Shown one piece after another: positions 20,825 through 30,921 of a DNA stretch of 64,000 bases; the stretch's first letter is position 1, and every line of letters begins with the position of its first letter. The stretch is taken from contig NZ_CP120467.1 in NCBI RefSeq assembly GCF_029983095.1, forward strand, positions 1,107,001-1,171,000. Reading direction: 5' to 3'. The stretch is from Enterococcus montenegrensis. GTDB lineage: Bacteria; Bacillota; Bacilli; Lactobacillales; Enterococcaceae. The notes beneath the pieces were generated by a model that was given only the letters and a program-made list of their open reading frames with translations, was not told the DNA's origin and ran no database searches. The translations under genes were made by a program, and so were the position numbers.

Positions 20825-21959
20825 TAAAATGTGTGCGATTTTGGGTAATTTACATCGTTATAATGAGTTATTACCATTAACCGAAAACCGTCCGCTAGCA
20901 ACATTACCCTTTGATTGTAAGTATCGTTTAATCGATTTTAATTTATCCAGTATTGTAAATGCCAACATTAATACGGTGTTTATGGTCTTTAATGAAGGGG
21001 AAACACAGTCGGTTTTTGACCACATCGGCGGTGGCAAAGAGTGGAACTTAGACAGCGTTCGCAATCGTTTCTTTATTCATGTCTACCAAGATTTCTTAAA
21101 ACAAAAAGCAGAAAATAAACATTATTACGATACCGTAATTGATTACTTACGCAAATCAAAGTCAGAATATACGGTCTTTATGGGCAGCAAAATGCTTTGC
21201 AACATTGATTTACGCGCTGTTTTAAAAATTCATCAAATGCAAGAAAACGATATGACGGTTGTCTATAAACGGATGCCAAAATCACAAGTTTATTCAACCG
21301 ATATTGTTTTAGACGTTGAAGAACACGGCAAAATTATTGGTGCAACACAAGCAAAAGATGCGCAATTGACAGACTTGGTGAATTTATCAGCCGATATTTA
21401 TATCGTTCAAACTAACCGCCTGATCGAGGCCTTATCTCAAGGTCAAAATGAGGGAGTATCTGTTAACTTAGAAAGCTTCTTACGTTCTAATATTACCAAC
21501 GTGAAAAGCTCTGCTTATGAATATACTGGTTATCTAAACAATATTTTTGATATTAATTCTTACTATCAAGCGAATATGGATATGTTGGAACCACAAAAAT
21601 TTAGTTCACTGTTATATTCAAGTAAGAAAATTTATACTAAATTAAAAAATGAAGTGCCGACATATTATGCACCGACTTCACAAGTAGAGAATTCGCAATT
21701 TGCAACAGGTTCAATTATTGAAGGAACCGTGAAGAATTCGTTAGTTTCTCGTCACACACTAATTAGTGAAGACGCGACAGTAGAAGATTCTATCATTATG
21801 GCAAATAATAAAATTGGTACTGGGGCGCTAGTAAAATATGCGATTTTAGATAAAGAAGTTCAAGTGGCCCCTGGCGTTAAAATCATTGGGACAAAAGAAG
21901 AGCCGTTAGTAATCAAAAAACAAAGTCATGTGATTTCAGATATTTACGGAGGCGAATAA
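20814..21959 (+). CDS. glgD: GlgD, second subunit of glucose-1-phosphate adenylyltransferase
   Basis: Paralogue of GlgC and partner in the heteromeric enzyme of Firmicutes, 381 residues. The N-terminal phosphate loop is degenerate: where GlgC has LAGGQGTRL it has [19 protein letters not shown], so it is probably regulatory rather than catalytic. [25 protein letters not shown] and a hexapeptide-repeat C-terminal domain remain. The ATG at 20814 has GGAGTG 7 nt upstream and overlaps the end of glgC, which suggests coupled translation. Confidence 0.93.
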   Translation: MRTNKMCAILGNLHRYNELLPLTENRPLATLPFDCKYRLIDFNLSSIVNANINTVFMVFNEGETQSVFDHIGGGKEWNLDSVRNRFFIHVYQDFLKQKAENKHYYDTVIDYLRKSKSEYTVFMGSKMLCNIDLRAVLKIHQMQENDMTVVYKRMPKSQVYSTDIVLDVEEHGKIIGATQAKDAQLTDLVNLSADIYIVQTNRLIEALSQGQNEGVSVNLESFLRSNITNVKSSAYEYTGYLNNIFDINSYYQANMDMLEPQKFSSLLYSSKKIYTKLKNEVPTYYAPTSQVENSQFATGSIIEGTVKNSLVSRHTLISEDATVEDSIIMANNKIGTGALVKYAILDKEVQVAPGVKIIGTKEEPLVIKKQSHVISDIYGGE

Positions 21960-21960
21960 A

Positions 21961-23397
21961 ATGAAGGTATTATTTGCTGCCGCTGAATGTGCCCCTTTTT
22001 TTAAAACAGGCGGACTTGGGGATGTTGCAGGTGCCCTGCCAAAGGAATTAGTAAAAAAAGGAATTGATTGTCGTGTCGTATTGCCTTATTTCGCTAAAAA
22101 AATTCCGGAAAAATACGCTGATCAGTGTGAAGATTTATTTTCTTTTTATGTAAATGTTGGTTGGCGCAGGCAGTATTGCGGGGTAAAACAGTTAGTTTTA
22201 AATGATGTTACCTATTATTTTTTAGACAATTTATATTACTTTGGTAATCGGGATGGTTTATACGGTTATTATGACGATGGCGAACGGTTTGCCTTTTTCC
22301 AATTGGCATTAATTGAAATGCTGGAACGAATTGGTTTTGTTCCAGATGTTTTACATGTTAATGACTACCATACTGCCATGGTTCCTTTCTTATTAAAAGA
22401 GAAGTATCGTTGGATTAATGCGTATAACAGCATCAAAACGGTTTTAACCATCCACAATATTGAATTTCAAGGACAATACGACGGCAGTGTTTTACCTGAT
22501 TTATTTGGTGTGGGGATGGAGCGTTATGAAGATGGAACTGTGCGCATGAATGATTGCTTGAATTTTATGAAAGCAGGAATTTTATACGCTGATCGCGTCA
22601 ATACGGTGAGTCCTTCTTATGCTGAGGAAATACAAACACCACAATTTGGTTCTGGCCTGGATGTTATTTTGCGAATGGAAGCTGGCAAGTTAAGCGGTAT
22701 TTTAAATGGGATTGATTACGATTTAAACGATCCCAAAACAGATCCTGCGTTACCTTTTCATTATGACAACACAGACTTGACGGGAAAAGCGCAAAATAAA
22801 GCTGCGTTGCAAGAAAAAATGGGACTACCTCAAAGAGCCGATGTGCCGCTTTTAGCAGTTGTCAGCCGTCTAACTTACCAAAAAGGCTTTAACCTTTTAT
22901 TAGATGAACTACACAATATTTTACAAAATGATGTCCAATTAGTCCTACTTGGAACAGGAGATAAGGATTTTGAAAATGGCTTCCGCTATTTTGCAGCGAC
23001 TTATCCAGAAAAATGTTCCGTTAGCATCTCTTTTGATGTGAACTTAGCTCAAATGATGTATGCAGCTGCAGATGTCTTTTTAATGCCTTCTGCATTTGAG
23101 CCATGTGGCTTATCACAAATGATTTCGATGCGTTATGGAACGTTGCCGATTGTTCATGAAATCGGGGGCCTAAAAGATACGGTTACACCTTTTAATATCG
23201 TGAGCGGCGTCGGAACTGGTTTTGGTTTTGCTGAATTTAGTTCCTATCAGCTTTTAAAAGCAATTGAAAGAGCGCTGATTTTGTACACTGATGATTTTAC
23301 AACTTGGCAAAGCTTAATCAAACAAGCGATGGTCAAAGATTTTAGTTGGAAAACTTCTTCAAAAGAATATGTTGCGTTATATGAAACGCTAATTTAG
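21961..23397 (+). CDS. glgA: Glycogen synthase (ADP-glucose type, GT5)
   Basis: Extends alpha-1,4-glucan chains from ADP-glucose. The 478-residue protein begins [20 protein letters not shown] with the [11 protein letters not shown]-glucose loop. It also has the acceptor-side [12 protein letters not shown] and TIHNIEFQG motifs and the C-terminal catalytic region [19 protein letters not shown]. The ATG follows the glgD stop by 1 nt with GGAGGCG upstream. Confidence 0.96.
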   Translation: MKVLFAAAECAPFFKTGGLGDVAGALPKELVKKGIDCRVVLPYFAKKIPEKYADQCEDLFSFYVNVGWRRQYCGVKQLVLNDVTYYFLDNLYYFGNRDGLYGYYDDGERFAFFQLALIEMLERIGFVPDVLHVNDYHTAMVPFLLKEKYRWINAYNSIKTVLTIHNIEFQGQYDGSVLPDLFGVGMERYEDGTVRMNDCLNFMKAGILYADRVNTVSPSYAEEIQTPQFGSGLDVILRMEAGKLSGILNGIDYDLNDPKTDPALPFHYDNTDLTGKAQNKAALQEKMGLPQRADVPLLAVVSRLTYQKGFNLLLDELHNILQNDVQLVLLGTGDKDFENGFRYFAATYPEKCSVSISFDVNLAQMMYAAADVFLMPSAFEPCGLSQMISMRYGTLPIVHEIGGLKDTVTPFNIVSGVGTGFGFAEFSSYQLLKAIERALILYTDDFTTWQSLIKQAMVKDFSWKTSSKEYVALYETLI

Positions 23398-23410
23398 CAA
23401 GTAGGCAGAG

Positions 23411-23515
23411 GAAACCGAGAAACAGCTGACTGTTTTTCGGTTTCTTACCTGTCGAATTAAAAAGGAAATTACTAAAAAATATTTAGCTGAAGAAGGAATC
23501 TTCTTCAACTTTTTA
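23411..23515 (+). other. Two hairpins between glgA and glgP
   Basis: The first (23411-23425 with 23430-23444) is a 15-bp stem with one G-U pair but no T-run. The second (23489-23495 with 23500-23506) is a 7-bp stem followed by AACTTTTTAA. They may stabilise or separate the glgBCDA message from glgP-amylase, or partly terminate it. Confidence 0.5.
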
Positions 23516-23534
23516 ATATCCGGGAGGAAAAGAG

Positions 23535-25952
23535 ATGAAAATTACCAAGAAGGTTTTTAAAGAGGAAATGATCCAGCGGCTCAAAGAAAAATATGCGATG
23601 GATATCAGTGATGCAACACCGCAAGAACTTTTTCACGTTTTGGGAAGCGTGGTAAAAACGTATTATGCTGATGATTGGGTACAAACGTGGAAAGATTATT
23701 TAACTGAGGAAACAAAGCAAGTTTATTACTTTTCCATTGAATTTTTACCCGGGAAAATGCTCAAAAGTAATTTATTAAATTTAGGAATTTTAGACACCGT
23801 TCGGGATGGTTTAACCGAATTAGGTTTTTCATTGGATTCGATTGTGGAACAAGAAAAAGACATGGCTTTGGGAAATGGGGGCTTAGGGCGCTTAGCTTCT
23901 TGTTTTATGGACTCGATTGCTTCTTGTGGCTTACCAGGAAACGGCAATGGTATTCGCTATGATTATGGCTTGTTTAAACAGCGTTTTGTTGATGGGTATC
24001 AAGTCGAATTACCAGACGAATGGTTAAATAATGGGAATGTTTGGGAAGTGCGCAAAGAAAGTAAGGCTGTCGATGTGCGCTTTGGTGGAAATGTTTACAT
24101 GATGCCACTAGCCGATGGTCGCTTAAAACCAGTCTATGAAAATAGTCGTCTCATTAAAGCTGTTCCTTATGATACAGCAATGGTAGGGTATCAAAATGAT
24201 GTGGTAAATACCTTAAGACTATGGTCTGTCGAAATTCCAGCTTCAGAAGAAAGTAAGTATCGCAGTTTAGAAGACCGCCGCGAATTAGAAGATTTAACCG
24301 CAGTTTTGTATCCTGACGATTCTAATGAAAGAGGTCGTAGAATCAGACTTTTACAAGAGTATTTCTTTGTTTCGGCAGGTGTTCAAAGTATCGTTCGCTA
24401 CTTTAAAAAATTAAATAAACCGCTAACTGCCATGAGCCAATCTATTGCCATTCACATTAACGATACCCATCCGGCTTTATGTATACCAGAAATGATGCGA
24501 ATTTTGCTGGATGAATGTGATTTATCTTGGGAGCAAGCCTGGGAAGTGACTGTTAAAGTAATGAGTTACACCAATCATACGATTATGGCAGAGGCACTGG
24601 AAAAATGGCCGATTGAGTTAATGCAGGAAATGCTGCCACGGATGTATCAAATCATTGCTGAAATTGACCGTCGTTTTGTTACGCAATATCGCAAATATTA
24701 TGAAACAAATTTAATCGAGCGTACTCGGATTATCCAAAATGGCCAAGTTCACATGGCGAATTTAGCAATTATTGGTAGCCATAGTACCAATGGTGTTGCT
24801 AAATTGCATACCGACTTATTGAAAAATGTCGTGTTACATGATTTTTACGTGATTTTCCCAAGGCGCTTCAATAATAAAACCAATGGTATTGCCCAAAGAC
24901 GTTGGCTGCAACTTTCTAACGAACCTTTGGCAAAGATTTTAGACGAAACAATTAAAACTTCGTGGCGTAAAAAACCAAATGACTTGCATTTGCTACAAAA
25001 TTTCGTTGAAGATGATGACGTTTTGACAGCCTTAGCAAAAGCAAAACGAGAAAATAAAGTTGCTTTAGCCAAATATATTAAAGAGACAACTGCTATTACC
25101 GTTTCTCCTGATGCGATTTTCGATGTCCAAATAAAACGACTGCATGCATATAAACGACAGCTGCTAAATCTTTTACACATTTTGAAATTATACTTTGATC
25201 TAAAAAAACAGCCAGATTTACCGATAGAACCGCGGGTATTTATTTTCGGGGCTAAGGCGGCGCCGAGTTACACATATGCTAAAGCCATCATTAAAGCAAT
25301 CAATGAAACTGCGCAATTAATTAATAATGATCCAGACATTAAAGATCGACTGAAAATTGTCTTTTTAGAAAATTATAATGTGACATTAGCAGAACGGATT
25401 ATTCCAGCTGCTGATGTAAGTGAGCAAATTTCACTGGCCTCAAAAGAAGCCTCTGGTACTAGCAATATGAAATTAATGTTAAATGGTGCAGTTACCTTGG
25501 CAACTTTAGACGGTGCTAATATCGAAATTCGCGATGCCGTAGGGACAGAAAATATTGTTATTTTTGGCTTAACTGAAGAAGAAGTTTATGCCTATTATCA
25601 TGCACAAAACTACAATGCGATGGGAATTTATGAGGATTCACCGACTATTCAAAAGGTTTTGAATGCCTTTATCGATGGCACGATTCCTAATATCCATTCT
25701 GAAGGACAAGAAATTTTTGATTCGTTAATCAAATACAATGATGAATTCTTTGTACTAAGAGATTTTGATTCTTATTGTCGCGCACAAAAACAAATTGAAG
25801 AACTTTATCAAGATAAGAGACATTGGCAACAAATTAGCCTAATTAACATCGCCAATGCCGGTCAGTTTTCGGCCGATCATACAGTAGAACGTTATGCAGA
25901 AGATATTTGGCAAATTGAACCAGTTTTTGCCCATAAAGAAGCTATGAGGTAA
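23535..25952 (+). CDS. glgP: Glycogen/starch phosphorylase
   Basis: Phosphorolysis of glycogen to glucose-1-phosphate, 805 residues. The N-terminal half has YYFSIEFLPGKMLKSNLLNL and LGNGGLGRLASCFMDS; the pyridoxal phosphate lysine is in EASGTSNMKLMLNGAVTL followed by TLDGANIEI. VHMANLAIIGSH and RLHAYKRQLLN are also typical. GGGAGGAAAAG precedes the ATG. A 137-nt gap with two hairpins separates it from glgA; the following amylase starts 4 nt after its stop. Confidence 0.96.
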   Translation: MKITKKVFKEEMIQRLKEKYAMDISDATPQELFHVLGSVVKTYYADDWVQTWKDYLTEETKQVYYFSIEFLPGKMLKSNLLNLGILDTVRDGLTELGFSLDSIVEQEKDMALGNGGLGRLASCFMDSIASCGLPGNGNGIRYDYGLFKQRFVDGYQVELPDEWLNNGNVWEVRKESKAVDVRFGGNVYMMPLADGRLKPVYENSRLIKAVPYDTAMVGYQNDVVNTLRLWSVEIPASEESKYRSLEDRRELEDLTAVLYPDDSNERGRRIRLLQEYFFVSAGVQSIVRYFKKLNKPLTAMSQSIAIHINDTHPALCIPEMMRILLDECDLSWEQAWEVTVKVMSYTNHTIMAEALEKWPIELMQEMLPRMYQIIAEIDRRFVTQYRKYYETNLIERTRIIQNGQVHMANLAIIGSHSTNGVAKLHTDLLKNVVLHDFYVIFPRRFNNKTNGIAQRRWLQLSNEPLAKILDETIKTSWRKKPNDLHLLQNFVEDDDVLTALAKAKRENKVALAKYIKETTAITVSPDAIFDVQIKRLHAYKRQLLNLLHILKLYFDLKKQPDLPIEPRVFIFGAKAAPSYTYAKAIIKAINETAQLINNDPDIKDRLKIVFLENYNVTLAERIIPAADVSEQISLASKEASGTSNMKLMLNGAVTLATLDGANIEIRDAVGTENIVIFGLTEEEVYAYYHAQNYNAMGIYEDSPTIQKVLNAFIDGTIPNIHSEGQEIFDSLIKYNDEFFVLRDFDSYCRAQKQIEELYQDKRHWQQISLINIANAGQFSADHTVERYAEDIWQIEPVFAHKEAMR

Positions 25953-25956
25953 TCCC

Positions 25957-27786
25957 ATGACCAAAGTGTATTTTAATTCATGGTTAGAAGAGTATAAAAA
26001 GCCCTTTGGCGCGATTTTGGTTAATGAGTTTATATCCTTTAAGTTTAAAGCAGATGATCCTAACGTCACAGGGGTAACGTTAGTAATAGCCCATGATGGC
26101 GGTCAAAGCCATACGATTAAGATGGAAAGTTATGGCACGGCAATTTATCATTTTGATTACTTTTTTAACGAGGGGAAAGGTGTTTATTTTTATTATTTTG
26201 AATTACATTATTTAGACGCCAACCACGCAGAATATACCCGATATTATGGTGCAGTAGCAGGAGGCGGCCCAGGAAAGCTGGTCGATCACTTAGAGGAGAT
26301 AAATGCCTATCAAGTGACCTGTTTTGAAAAAAAAGAAACAGCTCCTAATTGGTATCGTAAAGGCGTTTTTTATCAAATTTTTCCCGACCGTTTTTATAAT
26401 GGTAATCCCAAGGAGTTAGTAAATAATCCTAAGGCCAATACATTTATTTATGGTAGTAAAGAAGATACTCCGATGTATATTAAAGATGAAAATGGCGATA
26501 TTGCCCGCTGGGATTTTTTTGGAGGCAACTTTAAAGGAATTAAAGCTAAAATTCCCTACTTAAAAGAATTGGGAATTACAGGGATTTATTTGAATCCGAT
26601 TTTTGAAGCCAGAAGTAATCATCGTTATGATACGAGTAACTATCTGAATATCGACCCCATTTTAGGAACAGAAGAAGACTTTGCTGATCTTTTGGATGCG
26701 TTGCATCAAAATGATATTCATGTCATTTTAGATGGTGTATTTAGCCACGTAGGGCGTAACAGTCTTTACTTTAATTACGACGGCGCTTACGGTATTGATA
26801 AAGGAGCATATCGTAATATTCATAGCCAGTATTATCCTTGGTTTACCTTTAATCGCTATCCAGATGAATATAATTCTTGGTGGGGAGTAAAAGATTTACC
26901 AGAAATTAATAAAGAGAACAAAGAATTCCAAGATTTTATTTTTGGTTCTGCTGGTGTTTTACAAAAGTGGAATAAATTTGGTATTGACGGCTGGCGCTTA
27001 GATGTGGCGGATGAATTGCCAGACGAGTTTATTGCCGGTATTCGAAGCAATTTGGACCAATTTGCGGACAAAGTTTTGTTAGGTGAAGTCTGGGAAGACG
27101 CCTCTAATAAAATTTCTTATGGCAAAAGACGCCAATATATTTTAGGAAACCATCTCCAAGGGGTTATGAACTATCCTCTAAGAGAGCAAGCACTAGCTTT
27201 TCTTATGGCAGATTGTCGTCCAGAAACTATTGCCAGCCATTTTACAACCTTACAAGAAAATTATCCTCGGGACATTTTTTACAATAGTTTCAATAATATT
27301 GGGACCCACGATACGGAGCGAATTTTAACGCAATTAAATGGCGATAAACGAAAACTGTCACTGGCTTTTGCTCTGTTGCATCTTTTTCCGGGTGTCCCTT
27401 GTGTCTATTATGGTGATGAAGCTGGTTTAACTGGGGGCAAAGATCCAGATAACCGCAAGTTTTTCCCTTGGGATAATATTGAGGAAGACTGTTATGAAGC
27501 TTGTCGTAAATGGATTTCTTTACGGGCAGAAAATCCGGTTATTTACGAGGGAGATTTTTTGCTGTTGTACACAGAACGGATTTTAGGAGTACTGCGTTAT
27601 GATGCAGAAGACTTTGTTTTGGTCTTTTTTAATCCGACAAACGGGCTTCAAGTTTTGAATGTAGCAGAAATTCAAACATTGCGTCCCTTACCGATTGCTA
27701 AAGAACGCTTGCAGGCGATTATTGGGCGTAACAATACGATTCAAGAGGCCGGAACGCTAACTTTTAGTGGTAAGTTGTTTGAATAA
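25957..27786 (+). CDS. GH13 alpha-glucosidase/neopullulanase-type amylase
   Basis: A 609-residue cytoplasmic glycoside hydrolase with no signal peptide. Residues 1-140 form a CBM34-like domain. The catalytic barrel starts near WYRKGVFYQIFPDRFYNG. Its motifs are VILDGVFSHVG (region I), GWRLDVADE with the nucleophile Asp (region II), LLGEVWEDAS with the acid/base Glu (region III) and NIGTHDTERI (region IV). This domain order is that of neopullulanases and cyclomaltodextrinases. As the last gene of the glycogen operon it probably debranches or shortens glycogen limit dextrins left by GlgP. Confidence 0.88.
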   Translation: MTKVYFNSWLEEYKKPFGAILVNEFISFKFKADDPNVTGVTLVIAHDGGQSHTIKMESYGTAIYHFDYFFNEGKGVYFYYFELHYLDANHAEYTRYYGAVAGGGPGKLVDHLEEINAYQVTCFEKKETAPNWYRKGVFYQIFPDRFYNGNPKELVNNPKANTFIYGSKEDTPMYIKDENGDIARWDFFGGNFKGIKAKIPYLKELGITGIYLNPIFEARSNHRYDTSNYLNIDPILGTEEDFADLLDALHQNDIHVILDGVFSHVGRNSLYFNYDGAYGIDKGAYRNIHSQYYPWFTFNRYPDEYNSWWGVKDLPEINKENKEFQDFIFGSAGVLQKWNKFGIDGWRLDVADELPDEFIAGIRSNLDQFADKVLLGEVWEDASNKISYGKRRQYILGNHLQGVMNYPLREQALAFLMADCRPETIASHFTTLQENYPRDIFYNSFNNIGTHDTERILTQLNGDKRKLSLAFALLHLFPGVPCVYYGDEAGLTGGKDPDNRKFFPWDNIEEDCYEACRKWISLRAENPVIYEGDFLLLYTERILGVLRYDAEDFVLVFFNPTNGLQVLNVAEIQTLRPLPIAKERLQAIIGRNNTIQEAGTLTFSGKLFE

Positions 27787-27813
27787 TTTATCTTTTTGAT
27801 TAATAAAAATATT

Positions 27814-27888
27814 CCTGAACAAAATAAAACTGCAAGTAAGCTCCTACAGATAAACTGCGCTTGTGGCAAATTTTGTTCAGGTTTTTTT
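27814..27888 (+). terminator. Terminator of the glycogen operon, long loop
   Basis: A 12-bp stem, 27814-27825 with 27870-27881, then seven T. The 44-nt loop contains its own partial dyad. Confidence 0.8.
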
Positions 27889-27985
27889 GTATATTTTTTT
27901 AAAACAATTGTTATTCGTGGCGAATTTCGCTAGATTTTGGTACTTTATGGTATGATGAAACAAAGTAGATAAAGGATGAATTAAA

Positions 27986-28771
27986 ATGGGAAAATATACA
28001 GATATTAACCGTAAACATTACCGTTTTCCAGCCTATGATGATAATGAAAACGTAAAAATTCAAAAAGAAAAGCGGAATCTCTTTGCTAAAGATCGCAGCT
28101 GGCTTTTAACTGATGAGCCAGAAGACAAGGGAACCGCCTTTTATACACCACCTAAAAAAAGTGTTTTAAAAAACACACAGATGCAAGAAGAACGGGCCTT
28201 GCGCCGTTCCCGTAAAGCGACTGCTGCAAAACAAGGACATACCTTGGCGCAGCAAGAAGAGCTAAAAAAACATCGGGAAAATTTACCAGACTACAGCAAG
28301 AAAATTAAACCTGAAACAGATTTAGCCGGTCGAACTTCTCTTTTTGGGAAAGATTATAAGCGCTCCACCTATAAAGTGAAGAACAAACCGCAAATAACAC
28401 CTGAAGAAAGTACAATGAAGCGTTATTCTTCAGGGCGTTCTTATTTTGTCCCCAAATATATTCCAGCTTCTTTAATTCCTGATGAGAAAAAAGCAGCTGT
28501 GGAGGAAACAGAATTAATCGACTCCTTACACAAAAACAAAGAACAGTATTTGCTGTTTGATCATGAACCGGCTGCTTTTCAAGAAAAAAAAGGTGATGAT
28601 CCTACTGTTGAAAAATTTCATCATGAAAAAAATTCCGAAAAAGAGGATACAACTGCTAAAGCAGCAGTAAATAAGGAAAAAAAGGGGAAAGTTTTAGAGC
28701 GCGATTTAAAAGGCTTAATTGAAGAGGGGCAATCAGAAAGTCGCCGCAGCCCCAGCTATTTTGAAGAGTAA
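27986..28771 (+). CDS. Unknown charged, probably disordered protein
   Basis: I do not recognise this 261-residue protein. It is very rich in Lys and Glu, has few hydrophobic stretches and no membrane segment or signal peptide. The only ordered-looking islands are NRKHYRFPAYDDNENVKIQK at the start and SGRSYFVPKYIPASLIPDE near residue 155. The C-terminal third is almost wholly charged and ends PSYFEE. An extended -10, TGGTATGATG, lies near 27948-27957. The next small gene starts 14 nt after the stop, so the two probably form an operon. Such short conserved islands in a charged chain suggest a scaffold or adaptor, but this is inference only. Confidence 0.7.
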   Translation: MGKYTDINRKHYRFPAYDDNENVKIQKEKRNLFAKDRSWLLTDEPEDKGTAFYTPPKKSVLKNTQMQEERALRRSRKATAAKQGHTLAQQEELKKHRENLPDYSKKIKPETDLAGRTSLFGKDYKRSTYKVKNKPQITPEESTMKRYSSGRSYFVPKYIPASLIPDEKKAAVEETELIDSLHKNKEQYLLFDHEPAAFQEKKGDDPTVEKFHHEKNSEKEDTTAKAAVNKEKKGKVLERDLKGLIEEGQSESRRSPSYFEE

Positions 28772-28785
28772 GAGGTTTTGATTAA

Positions 28786-28971
28786 ATGGAAGCATATGAT
28801 TTACAACTAGAGAAATTGAAAAATGGTGAAATTGAAAAAATTGAAGTGACACAGGAAAATTTTTTCCTTTTTCGCAATGCTTGGGCTAGTCGTGAAGATA
28901 AAAAATACTTTGTCGGTGAAGCGCATCATAATGGCGATATTACGTATCATTATGACCCGACTGTTTTGTAG
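28786..28971 (+). CDS. Unknown small protein, 61 residues
   Basis: A small acidic soluble protein, starting MEAYDLQLEKLKNGEIEKIE and ending with a histidine-containing stretch (GEAHHNGDITYHYDPTVL). AGAGG is 11-12 nt before the ATG, a weak ribosome site. Close spacing after the 27986 gene supports co-expression. No function can be given. Confidence 0.6.
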   Translation: MEAYDLQLEKLKNGEIEKIEVTQENFFLFRNAWASREDKKYFVGEAHHNGDITYHYDPTVL

Positions 28972-29241
28972 AAATGGGCTAGTGCAAAAGGCTCAGATAT
29001 CTACTGCGCTAAAAAAAGTTAGGTATTTAGGTCAGTTGTGTTGCAGCAAGTACGGTCTCTTTTGTAATAAATTGGCTAATTAAAAAAATTTATATATATT
29101 TTTGATTATTTGCTTTATTTTAAGGCGAAGTATTTAGAAAAGGCTATTTATAAAAAGGACTGTCCAAGGTTTTGTTTTGGTCTTATTTAGCAACTGCAAA
29201 TAAGTGATTCCATTTCACTTTTTTAAGCGCGATAAAAAGAT
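28972..29241. other. Non-coding gap between the small gene and tRNA-Leu
   Basis: No convincing open frame. The only structure I see is a short plus-strand terminator-like hairpin, AAGTGA (29202-29207) pairing with TCACTT (29215-29220), followed by TTTT, and a small GGACTGTCC palindrome at 29158-29166. Confidence 0.4.
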
Positions 29242-29283
29242 AAAAGGATACAAATCTTAGAAAAATAAGATTTGTATCCTTTT
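29242..29283 (-). terminator. Terminator of tRNA-Leu
   Basis: An 18-bp perfect stem, 29242-29259 with 29266-29283. On the minus strand it follows the tRNA 3' end by 16 nt and has a T-rich tail. Confidence 0.85.
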
Positions 29284-29299
29284 AAACATACTGGAGTGA

Positions 29300-29384
29300 T
29301 GCAGAAGACGGGAGTCGAACCCGCACGAGCTTTACGCCCACAAGACCCTCAATCTTGCTTGTCTGCCAATTCCAACACTTCTGC
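29300..29384 (-). tRNA. tRNA-Leu, anticodon GAG
   Basis: On the minus strand the acceptor stem GCAGAAG pairs with CTTCTGC, with A as discriminator. The anticodon stem CAAGA/TCTTG encloses the loop TTGAGGG, giving anticodon GAG (Leu CUU/CUC). A long class II variable arm and the GGTTCGACTCC T-loop region are present. CCA is not encoded. The gene stands alone, with its own terminator. Confidence 0.93.
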
Positions 29385-29454
29385 GAAAACAACAACTTAT
29401 GATACCTTAGAAAAAAATCCTTTGTCAAGATTAAGATTGAAAAGGAAGGTTAAT

Positions 29455-29667
29455 ATGAAAAAATCTGACGGTACGTTTCTTTTGCCTGCAGTTTTGTTGG
29501 GGCTTTTAGTTGGCTTAATTTTAGATAAGCTTTTATTGGGAATTTTTCTGGGAATTGTGGCAAGTATCGCTACTGACATTGGTATTAATTCTTGGTGGAA
29601 AAAAATTAAAACTTTTGCGAAAAATCACAGGAAAGATTGCTTTTTAAAGGATAAAAAAGTAAAGTAA
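29455..29667 (+). CDS. Unknown small membrane protein, 70 residues
   Basis: Begins MKKSDGTFLLPAVLLGLLVG with a Gly/Leu-rich hydrophobic stretch that can form two short helices (to about residue 45), followed by a strongly basic tail (WWKKIKTFAKNHRKD and KDKKVK). AAGGAAGG is 6 nt before the ATG. The frame is open further upstream to 29272, but that part is antisense to the tRNA and is not coding. It lies 33 nt before the aminotransferase. Confidence 0.65.
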   Translation: MKKSDGTFLLPAVLLGLLVGLILDKLLLGIFLGIVASIATDIGINSWWKKIKTFAKNHRKDCFLKDKKVK

Positions 29668-29700
29668 TTAAAAGAATTCAATTAAAAAGGGGCGATGATG

Positions 29701-30918
29701 ATGAAACACTTTGAGAAATCAAATAAATTAGAAGGTGTCAGCTATGACGTGCGCGGTCCGGTGTTGGAAGAGGCCGATCGCATGCAAGAAGAAGGCGTTA
29801 GTATTTTAAAACTAAATACTGGTAATCCTGCACCTTTTGGCTTTGAAGCCCCGGATGAAATTGTTCGTGATTTGATTATGAATGTCCGTTCATCAGAAGG
29901 CTATTCTGATTCTAAGGGAATTTTTTCGGCACGAAAGGCAATTGAACAATATTGCCAATTAAAGGGATTTCCTAATGTTACGATAAATGATATTTATACT
30001 GGCAACGGTGTTAGCGAATTAATTACAATGTGCATGCAAGGCTTGTGTAATGACGGTGATGAAATATTGGTACCCTCCCCAGATTATCCACTGTGGACAG
30101 CCTCTGTTTCTCTTGCTGGTGGTAAACCCGTTCATTATATTTGTGATGAAGAAAGTGAATGGTATCCTGATCTTTCGGATATGCGTGCTAAGATTAACAG
30201 TAAAACCAAAGCAATTGTAGTCATTAATCCCAATAACCCTACAGGTGCTCTATATCCAAAAGAGATATTAGAAGGTATCGTGGAATTAGCGCGGGAATTT
30301 GATTTGATTATTTTTTCAGATGAAATTTACGATCGTTTAGTTATGGATGGTCTAACCCATGTCCCAATTGCAACTTTGGCCCCAGATCGGTTTGTCGTTA
30401 CTTTAAATGGTCTGTCAAAATCACATCGTGTTGCGGGTTTTCGCGTGGGGTGGATGGTTTTAAGTGGGGATAAAAAAGGTGTGAAAGATTATATTGAAGG
30501 GCTAAACATGTTGTCTTCCATGCGCCTGTGTTCTAATGTATTATCCCAACAAATCATTCAAACTGCTCTTGGAGGGTATCAAAGTAGTGATGAATTATTA
30601 TTGCCGGGTGGTCGAATTTATGAGCAGCGGGAATATATTTACAATGCTTTAAATGATATTCCCGGACTTTCAGCAGTAAAACCAAAAGCTGCCTTTTATA
30701 TTTTTCCTAAAATTGATATTAAACGGTTCAATATCAAAAATGACGAACAATTTGTTCTGGACTTTTTACATGAACACAAAATTTTATTGGTGCATGGTGG
30801 CGGCTTTAACTGGCAAGAGCCCGACCATTTTCGGATTGTCTATTTACCAAAAATGGACGACCTGAAATTTACAGCCGAAAAATTACGAGAGTTTTTAGCA
30901 ACCTATCAACAAAAATAA
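29701..30918 (+). CDS. alaA: Alanine-synthesising aminotransferase, AlaA/AlaT-like
   Basis: Fold-type I pyridoxal phosphate aminotransferase of 405 residues, closely similar over its length to E. coli AlaA (glutamate-pyruvate transaminase). Shared stretches include SYDVRGPVLEEADRM, LNTGNPAPFGFEAPDEI, NGVSELI, PSPDYPLWTASVSLAGGKPV, NPNNPTGA, the lysine in NGLSKSHRVAGFRVGW and SMRLCSNV. Three consecutive-frame ATGs occur at 29695, 29698 and 29701; AAGGGG at 29687-29692 best suits 29701. The likely reaction is pyruvate plus glutamate to alanine plus 2-oxoglutarate. Confidence 0.88.
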   Translation: MKHFEKSNKLEGVSYDVRGPVLEEADRMQEEGVSILKLNTGNPAPFGFEAPDEIVRDLIMNVRSSEGYSDSKGIFSARKAIEQYCQLKGFPNVTINDIYTGNGVSELITMCMQGLCNDGDEILVPSPDYPLWTASVSLAGGKPVHYICDEESEWYPDLSDMRAKINSKTKAIVVINPNNPTGALYPKEILEGIVELAREFDLIIFSDEIYDRLVMDGLTHVPIATLAPDRFVVTLNGLSKSHRVAGFRVGWMVLSGDKKGVKDYIEGLNMLSSMRLCSNVLSQQIIQTALGGYQSSDELLLPGGRIYEQREYIYNALNDIPGLSAVKPKAAFYIFPKIDIKRFNIKNDEQFVLDFLHEHKILLVHGGGFNWQEPDHFRIVYLPKMDDLKFTAEKLREFLATYQQK

Positions 30919-30921
30919 AAT

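Noticed and set aside
29272..29454. Open frame running into the 29455 gene, beginning MYPFKHTGVMQKTGVEPARA
   Set aside because: It is the antisense of tRNA-Leu; such VEPARALRPQDPQS-type frames are a known annotation artefact.
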